Positions 58,885 through 64,000 of a stretch of 64,000 bases of DNA are shown in pieces. Positions within the stretch are counted from its first letter, which is position 1. Each line of letters opens with the position of its first letter. Origin of the DNA: Verrucomicrobiales bacterium (GTDB taxonomy: Bacteria > Verrucomicrobiota > Verrucomicrobiia > Verrucomicrobiales > DEV007); assembly GCA_030730365.1 (NCBI GenBank), contig JANQVJ010000037.1, positions 1 through 64,000 of the forward strand, written 5' to 3'. Under the pieces are notes generated by a model. It ran no database searches, was not told the origin of the DNA, and saw only the letters and a list, made by a program, of their open reading frames with translations. The translations under genes and the position numbers were made by a program.

Positions 58885-60771
58885 ATGCGAAACTGGTCTT
58901 TTCTCTTTCTCCTCCTCGCGGCGGTGCTCCCGGCAGTCCCGGCGCGGGCTCAGGAGCGTCCGAACATTCTCTGGATCTCGGCCGAGGACATCAGCGCCCA
59001 TCTCGGCTGCTACGGCGATCCTTACGCGATCACTCCCCATCTCGACGCGCTCGCGGAGGAGGGAGTGCGCTACTCGCATGCCTACACCACGGCCGGAGTC
59101 TGTGCGCCGTGCCGGTCGGGCATCATCACGGGGATGTATCAGAACTCCATCGGGACGCACCACATGCGCTGCAACGCCACCCTGCCCGACTGGCTGAAGC
59201 CCTTCCCTATTTATTTCCGAGAGGCAGGATATTACTGCACGAACAACTCGAAGACCGACTACCAGTTCAGCAAGCCGTCACCGCGTGAGATCTGGGACGA
59301 TTCTTCGGCCAAGGCACATTGGAAAAATCGCAAACCGGGGCAGCCTTTTTTTGCCGTCTTCAACTTTACCGGCTGCCACGAGAGCGGGATCGAGGACAAG
59401 ACGAAATACGAAGCGGTCACCAAAGACCTCACCGCAGAGCAGCGACAGGATCCGGCCGCCTTTGAAAATCTGCCGCCCTACTACCCCGACACGCCCGCGG
59501 TGCGCGAGGACTGGAAGCGCAACTACGAGCTCATCACCGCGCTGGACGCGCGGGCCGGAGAGCTCATCCGCGAGCTGAAAGAGGCCGGCGAATGGGAGAA
59601 CACGATCGTGATGTTCTGGTCCGATCACGGGATTGGCCTGCCTCGCGCGAAACGCTGGCTCTATGATTCCGGCACGCACATTCCGCTCATCGTGCGCTTT
59701 CCCGAATCGCTCCAGGCCTACTCGCCGCAGGGTCCGGGTGAGGTCAATGATCGGCTCGTCAGCTCGATTGACTTCGGTCCGACGATGCTGCACCTGAGCG
59801 GCATCCCCGTGCCCGAGACGATGCAGGGCGTCTCCTTCGTGCGAGACGAGGGCGAGCGCGGTTACGTCTACGGGGCGCGCGATCGCATGGACGAGCGCTA
59901 CGACATCATCCGCGCGGTGCGGGATCATCGTTACCGCTACATCCGGAACTTCGAACCGCTCAAGCCCTACTACCAGTTCATGAACACCCCCGAAAAGGGC
60001 GCGACGATGCGCGAGATCCGCAAGGCGGAAAAAGCAGGCGAACTCACGGAGGAGATGGCCCTTTTCTCCGCCGCACGAAAGCCGGTCGAAGAGCTCTACG
60101 ACCTCGAGAACGACCCTCACGAGACCCGCAACCTCGCTACGGATCCCGGGCACGCGGAAGTCGTCGAGGAACTGCGTGGAGCGCTGCGGGACTGGCAGTT
60201 GCAAATCGGCGATCTCGGCCTGATGCCCGAATCCGAGATCCTGCGCCGCGAAAAAGCGGCCGGGTCTGCCTTTGCCATTCTTCACGGCGGGACCGATCAG
60301 AATGAGTTGATCGATACGCTCACGACTGTGGCGACGCAGGCATCGGATGGACCGGAGCGCATTCCCGAACTTATCGAAGCCCTCGACCACGGCGACGCGT
60401 CGGTACGCTACTGGGGGGCGACGGGGCTGGGTAACTTCGCCGGTGAAAGCAGGGGCGCCCGCGGAGTCATGGCCGCGCTGAGCGAGGGGCTCGATGATGA
60501 TTCGCCCGCCGTCGCGATCGCCTCGGCGCGCGCGCTCTGTCGCATGGGGCTGACCGACAGGGGGCTTGCCGCGCTCGAAGCGCATCTTTCCGGCGACAAT
60601 GAATGGGCGCGGCTTGAAGCCATCATCGTTCTCGATGAACTTGAGGAGACGGCCCGCCCCTCACTCGCGGTGATGCAGCACGCTCTCAAAGAACAGCCTA
60701 ACCAATACATTGTCAGGGCGGCGAACAAGGCGGTCAACGACCTGCTCGGAACGGAGAACCGTGTTCCCTGA
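58885..60771 (+). CDS. Secreted Cys-type sulfatase with C-terminal HEAT-like repeats
   Basis: NILWISAEDISAHLGCYGDPYAITPHLDALAEEGVRYSHAYTTAGVCAPCRSGIITGMYQ (CxPxR); C-term IPELIEALDHGDASVRYWGATGLGN...SARALCRMG. Confidence 0.93.
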   Translation: MRNWSFLFLLLAAVLPAVPARAQERPNILWISAEDISAHLGCYGDPYAITPHLDALAEEGVRYSHAYTTAGVCAPCRSGIITGMYQNSIGTHHMRCNATLPDWLKPFPIYFREAGYYCTNNSKTDYQFSKPSPREIWDDSSAKAHWKNRKPGQPFFAVFNFTGCHESGIEDKTKYEAVTKDLTAEQRQDPAAFENLPPYYPDTPAVREDWKRNYELITALDARAGELIRELKEAGEWENTIVMFWSDHGIGLPRAKRWLYDSGTHIPLIVRFPESLQAYSPQGPGEVNDRLVSSIDFGPTMLHLSGIPVPETMQGVSFVRDEGERGYVYGARDRMDERYDIIRAVRDHRYRYIRNFEPLKPYYQFMNTPEKGATMREIRKAEKAGELTEEMALFSAARKPVEELYDLENDPHETRNLATDPGHAEVVEELRGALRDWQLQIGDLGLMPESEILRREKAAGSAFAILHGGTDQNELIDTLTTVATQASDGPERIPELIEALDHGDASVRYWGATGLGNFAGESRGARGVMAALSEGLDDDSPAVAIASARALCRMGLTDRGLAALEAHLSGDNEWARLEAIIVLDELEETARPSLAVMQHALKEQPNQYIVRAANKAVNDLLGTENRVP

Positions 60772-60778
60772 TTTACGA

Positions 60779-62170
60779 ATGACGCCCCCCTTGCATTTCG
60801 ATGCCGCTCTTCTCGCAGGCGGACGCTCGACGCGGTTTATGGCGGATAAAGCCTTCCTCGACTGGCGGGGGCGACCGCTCTATGTCGCCCAGTTGCGCAA
60901 GCTCGCCGCGCTCGAGCCCGACCGCCTCTGGCTCTCGACGAATGCCGAGCAGGCCTTTCCCGACATCCTCGCGGGCGTGGAGCGTATCATCGACGATGAG
61001 CCCGATCTCGGCCCGCTCGGGGGGTTGCGGGCGGTGCTGCGTCGGAGTGAAGCTCCCTTTGTCCTTGTCCTCGCGGTCGATCTGCCGCTCATGGAAACGG
61101 CTTTTCTTTCTCTCCTGATTGAGTCGGGGAAAGGCCTCGCCCCCCGGTCCGCCCGCGGCTGGGAACCGCTCGCGGCGCTTTACCCGAGAGAGGCGATGCT
61201 CGCCCTGATCGAGTCCACCCTGGCGACCGGGCGTCGCCGCATGCAGGACCTCCTCGACGAAGCGGAGTCACTGGGACTCATCGAGCCGCTTCCGCTGCCA
61301 GAGCAAAGCGCCTGTTTTTTTGCCAATCTCAATTCGCCTGACGATCTCCTCACGATCGAGCAGGGTCTGTGCGACGAGGCGGCCGTGTTGCGTCGTTTCC
61401 GCCTCGGGACCGGCTACGTGGAAGTGACCGATCGAGTCGCCTCGGAGGAGCCGCTCGAGATCCGGGTCAATGGCACCAGCGTCGCGGTGACGATGCGCAC
61501 CCCGGGGCACGATGACGAACTCGCCACCGGATTCCTCTTCACCGAGAGCCTCATCACGCGGTCCGACGAAATCGCCGAGATCGTCCACTGTCCCGACGTC
61601 GATCCCGAGGGCATCGGCAACACCCTCGACGTGCGACTGCGCGCCGAGCCCGATCTCGCGAGCCTGACCCGCCATGTCTTCACCTCGAGTAGCTGCGGCG
61701 TCTGTGGCAAGGCGACGATAGAATCCGTCTTCCAGCATTTTCCTCCAGTGCAGAGGGCGCGGATTCCGGAAGCTGGACTGCTCCTGAGTCTCCCTTCCAA
61801 ACTTCGCGAAGCGCAGGAGACCTTTGACCGCACCGGCGGACTGCACGCTTCGGCTCTCTTCGACGGGGAGGGAAATCTCCTTCTCTTGCGGGAGGATGTC
61901 GGACGCCACAACGCCCTCGACAAGGTCATCGGCCATGCCTTGCAAAAAGAAATACCGCTGAGTGAGGTGGTCTTGTTAGTAAGCGGCCGCATCTCCTTCG
62001 AGCTCATGCAAAAGGCCCTCGCCGCCCGCATCCCTGTCGTCGCGGGTATCTCCGCCCCTAGCAGTCTCGCCGTGAAGCTGGCGCGCGAGAGTGGCCAGGT
62101 CCTCGTCGGATTCCTGCGGGAAAAAGGGTTCAATCTTTATTCGGGCGATGACCCTGCGTCATCACGCTGA
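60779..62170 (+). CDS. MobA (molybdenum cofactor guanylyltransferase) - FdhD (formate dehydrogenase accessory sulfurtransferase) fusion
   Basis: N-term FDAALLAGGRSTRFMADKAFLDWRGRPLY...DDEPDLGPLGGLRAVL...LVLAVDLPLM (MobA); C-term VASEEPLEIRVNGTSVAVTMRTPGHDDELATGFLFTE...TSSSCGVCGKATIE...FDRTGGLHASALFD...LREDVGRHNALDKVIG (FdhD). Single ORF, start at 60779. Confidence 0.93.
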   Translation: MTPPLHFDAALLAGGRSTRFMADKAFLDWRGRPLYVAQLRKLAALEPDRLWLSTNAEQAFPDILAGVERIIDDEPDLGPLGGLRAVLRRSEAPFVLVLAVDLPLMETAFLSLLIESGKGLAPRSARGWEPLAALYPREAMLALIESTLATGRRRMQDLLDEAESLGLIEPLPLPEQSACFFANLNSPDDLLTIEQGLCDEAAVLRRFRLGTGYVEVTDRVASEEPLEIRVNGTSVAVTMRTPGHDDELATGFLFTESLITRSDEIAEIVHCPDVDPEGIGNTLDVRLRAEPDLASLTRHVFTSSSCGVCGKATIESVFQHFPPVQRARIPEAGLLLSLPSKLREAQETFDRTGGLHASALFDGEGNLLLLREDVGRHNALDKVIGHALQKEIPLSEVVLLVSGRISFELMQKALAARIPVVAGISAPSSLAVKLARESGQVLVGFLREKGFNLYSGDDPASSR

Positions 62171-62218
62171 CGCTTTTCGGATGAAGACAGTCGTCTCTGT
62201 GCGTAGGGTCTGGGTCAC

Positions 62219-63016
62219 ATGATCCCCCGATTCTTTCTCGCCGCTTTCCTCACCCTCGCCACTGTTACGACTCAGGCGGAGGAGGGATTTGTCCCGCTTT
62301 TTAACGGCAAAGATCTCACCGGCTGGGACGGTGATCCCGCCCTCTGGAAAGTCGCTGACGGCGTCATCGTCGGTACCTGCACCGGCCCCGGAACGCCACC
62401 GCACAACGACTTCCTCATCTGGCGAGGGGGTGTCGTGAAAGACTTCGAACTGCGCGTCACCGCTCGAGTGAGAGGCGACAACAACTCGGGGATTCAATAC
62501 CGCAGTCGTCCGCTTCCCGAAGTGGGACCCTGGGCTATCGCGGGTTACCAGAGTGACATCCACCCAGCGATTCAGCACACCGGAATGACCTACGAGGAAA
62601 AAGGGCGCGGCATCTTCGGACTCAACGGGCAGAGCGTGATTCTTGATCCCGACGGTCAGCGCTGGCTCGAGTCAACTCACGAACCTGTCGCAGTCGATGT
62701 GGCGGAGTGGAACGACTACACCGTCATCGCCCGCGGCAATCACCTCGTCCATCTCATTAATGGTAAAATGACGTCCCAACTCACTGACTACGATGAGAAA
62801 GGTCGCGCCCTCGAAGGGCTCCTCGCCTTCCAGCTCCACAGTGGCAATGCGAACACGGTCGAGATCAAGTCGGTTGGGATCAAGGTGATCACGGATGGAG
62901 AAGTAAAACCATTTACAAAAGCGGTCATCCCTGACACGGCCACGAAAGTGGAGCGACCCGGGACAAGAAATCCGCAAGGACTCGGGAAGCCTTCGCCTTC
63001 GGTGAAAGTGAAGTAA
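62219..63016 (+). CDS. DUF1080 (3-keto-disaccharide hydrolase / LamG-like) secreted protein
   Basis: EEGFVPLFNGKDLTGWDGDPALWKVADGVIVGTCTG...FLIWRGGVVKDFELRVTARVRGDNNSGIQYRSRPL. Confidence 0.95.
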   Translation: MIPRFFLAAFLTLATVTTQAEEGFVPLFNGKDLTGWDGDPALWKVADGVIVGTCTGPGTPPHNDFLIWRGGVVKDFELRVTARVRGDNNSGIQYRSRPLPEVGPWAIAGYQSDIHPAIQHTGMTYEEKGRGIFGLNGQSVILDPDGQRWLESTHEPVAVDVAEWNDYTVIARGNHLVHLINGKMTSQLTDYDEKGRALEGLLAFQLHSGNANTVEIKSVGIKVITDGEVKPFTKAVIPDTATKVERPGTRNPQGLGKPSPSVKVK

Positions 63017-63032
63017 AAGGTATCCAAGGATC

Positions 63033-63338
63033 ATGCCCCTCGACTTCAAAAACAGTCCCGTAGACCGGCTCCGCCTTGCCTCGGGGCTCGATGGCCTCTC
63101 TTATCTTATCCTCATCGGGATCGCGATGCCGCTGAAGTATCTCGCCGGAGAACCACTCGCGGTGAGGATCGTCGGGATGGCACACGGCGTCCTTTTTCTG
63201 GCGCTCTGCGCCTGCCTCCTCGAGGTGCTCCTGAGGAAGAAGCTGACCTTCGGCTGGTGTGTCATCGTCTTCCTTTGCGCACTCTTTCCCTTTGCTCCGT
63301 TCATACTTGATCGCAAGCTGAAGGCGAAGGGGAGGTGA
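63033..63338 (+). CDS. DUF3817 membrane protein
   Basis: SPVDRLRLASGLDGLSYLILIGIAMPLKYLAGEPLAVRIVGMAHGVLFLALCACLLEVLLRKKLTFGWCVIVFLCALFPFAPFILDRKL. Confidence 0.92.
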   Translation: MPLDFKNSPVDRLRLASGLDGLSYLILIGIAMPLKYLAGEPLAVRIVGMAHGVLFLALCACLLEVLLRKKLTFGWCVIVFLCALFPFAPFILDRKLKAKGR

Positions 63339-63474
63339 GGCCGGTAGCCTTTTTCGCCCCGTGCCGCGCATCCAGCCGCGCCGGTCGCGTTTTGTGCTTG
63401 GAGATTGATGAAATCCCTGATAACAGGTTTCTTGTTAGGGAGCTTCGTCCCGATTTCCACAGTAGCTTACCGAG

Positions 63475-64000
63475 ATGATTTTCCTTTTCCTCGCCAGCCG
63501 CTGGAGAAAAAAACTAGCTTTCCGCGTTCTTACCGGACTTGGGGCTCTCCTTCTTTGGGTGCTGGTTGGAGTCTGGTTGATCATGCAGACAAAGGGTCGC
63601 GAGCTCGTCATGGAGGAGTCGCGAAAGCTAATCGAAGAGACCGGGAGGAACGCAGTCTCGCGTCTTGAGATACGCTTGCGCGAAATCGCCGCGCTGACGA
63701 TTTCTGCCGGGCGTGCCTCCCTTTCTCTTCCGAGGGAAACGACGGCGATTGAGGCGTTTCTTCCCGGGTTGGTGGATTACGGAGGTGATGCAGGTGTCGC
63801 TGGCGGAGGATATTGGCCCGAGCCTGGCGCCTTCGCCCCCGGCGTCGAGCGCCGCGCTTTTTTCTGGGCCCGCGACCCCGGAGGGGAACTTCGTTACATC
63901 AATGACTACAATGCCGAAGATGCGCCTCCCTACCACGGTGAGGAGTGGTATGTGCCTGTGAAAATGATCCCTCCGAACGCGGTCTATTGGAGCCGTTCCT
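63475..64000 (+). CDS. Membrane sensor protein N-terminus (Cache-like extracytoplasmic domain), truncated by the window end
   Basis: Own translation from ATG 63475, open to 64000: MIFLFLASRWRKKLAFRVLTGLGALLLWVLVGVWLIMQTKGRELVMEESRKLIEETGRNAVSRLEIRLREIAALT...YWPEPGAFAPGVERRAFFWARDPGGELRYINDYNAEDAPPYHGEEWYVPVKMIPPNAVYWSRS. Missing from the ORF track. Confidence 0.8.
   Translation, partial: MIFLFLASRWRKKLAFRVLTGLGALLLWVLVGVWLIMQTKGRELVMEESRKLIEETGRNAVSRLEIRLREIAALTISAGRASLSLPRETTAIEAFLPGLVDYGGDAGVAGGGYWPEPGAFAPGVERRAFFWARDPGGELRYINDYNAEDAPPYHGEEWYVPVKMIPPNAVYWSRS

Overview
The window looks like a Verrucomicrobiota/Planctomycetota-type chromosomal segment of fairly high GC, inferred from the PSCyt/PSD1, DUF1501, DUF1080, Cys-type sulfatase and choice-of-anchor genes. 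Most of it is dense housekeeping and accessory coding sequence. It includes cdaA/cdaR-like/glmM/bioD, ispF, an IMPase, an aminotransferase, holA, an ECF sigma factor with PSCyt/PSD1/DUF1501 genes, lon/hsp20, ileS/lspA, fur/sufCBD, an NtrC-type two-component pair, cutA, lysC and a MobA-FdhD fusion. One tRNA-Val(GAC) and one decayed IS3-family element are present. Two genes cut by the window edges are missing from the ORF track: a DUF6600-like Ala/Gln/Glu-rich coiled-coil lipoprotein (<1..2775, minus) and a membrane sensor (63475..>64000, plus). The most interesting observations are: (i) an ECF sigma factor next to an anti-sigma-like TM domain fused to a heme-motif PSCyt1/PSCyt2/PSD1 protein; (ii) a MobA-FdhD single-chain fusion; (iii) a 'mini-CdaR' reduced to the TM anchor inside a c-di-AMP operon that also carries bioD; (iv) an intact UPF0175 antitoxin with a DUF3368/PIN toxin remnant that has lost its middle region; (v) several gene remnants broken by single lesions; (vi) REPIN-like and other palindromes. 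No CRISPR array, prophage or rRNA was seen. All family calls were made by eye from protein motifs; no searches were run.
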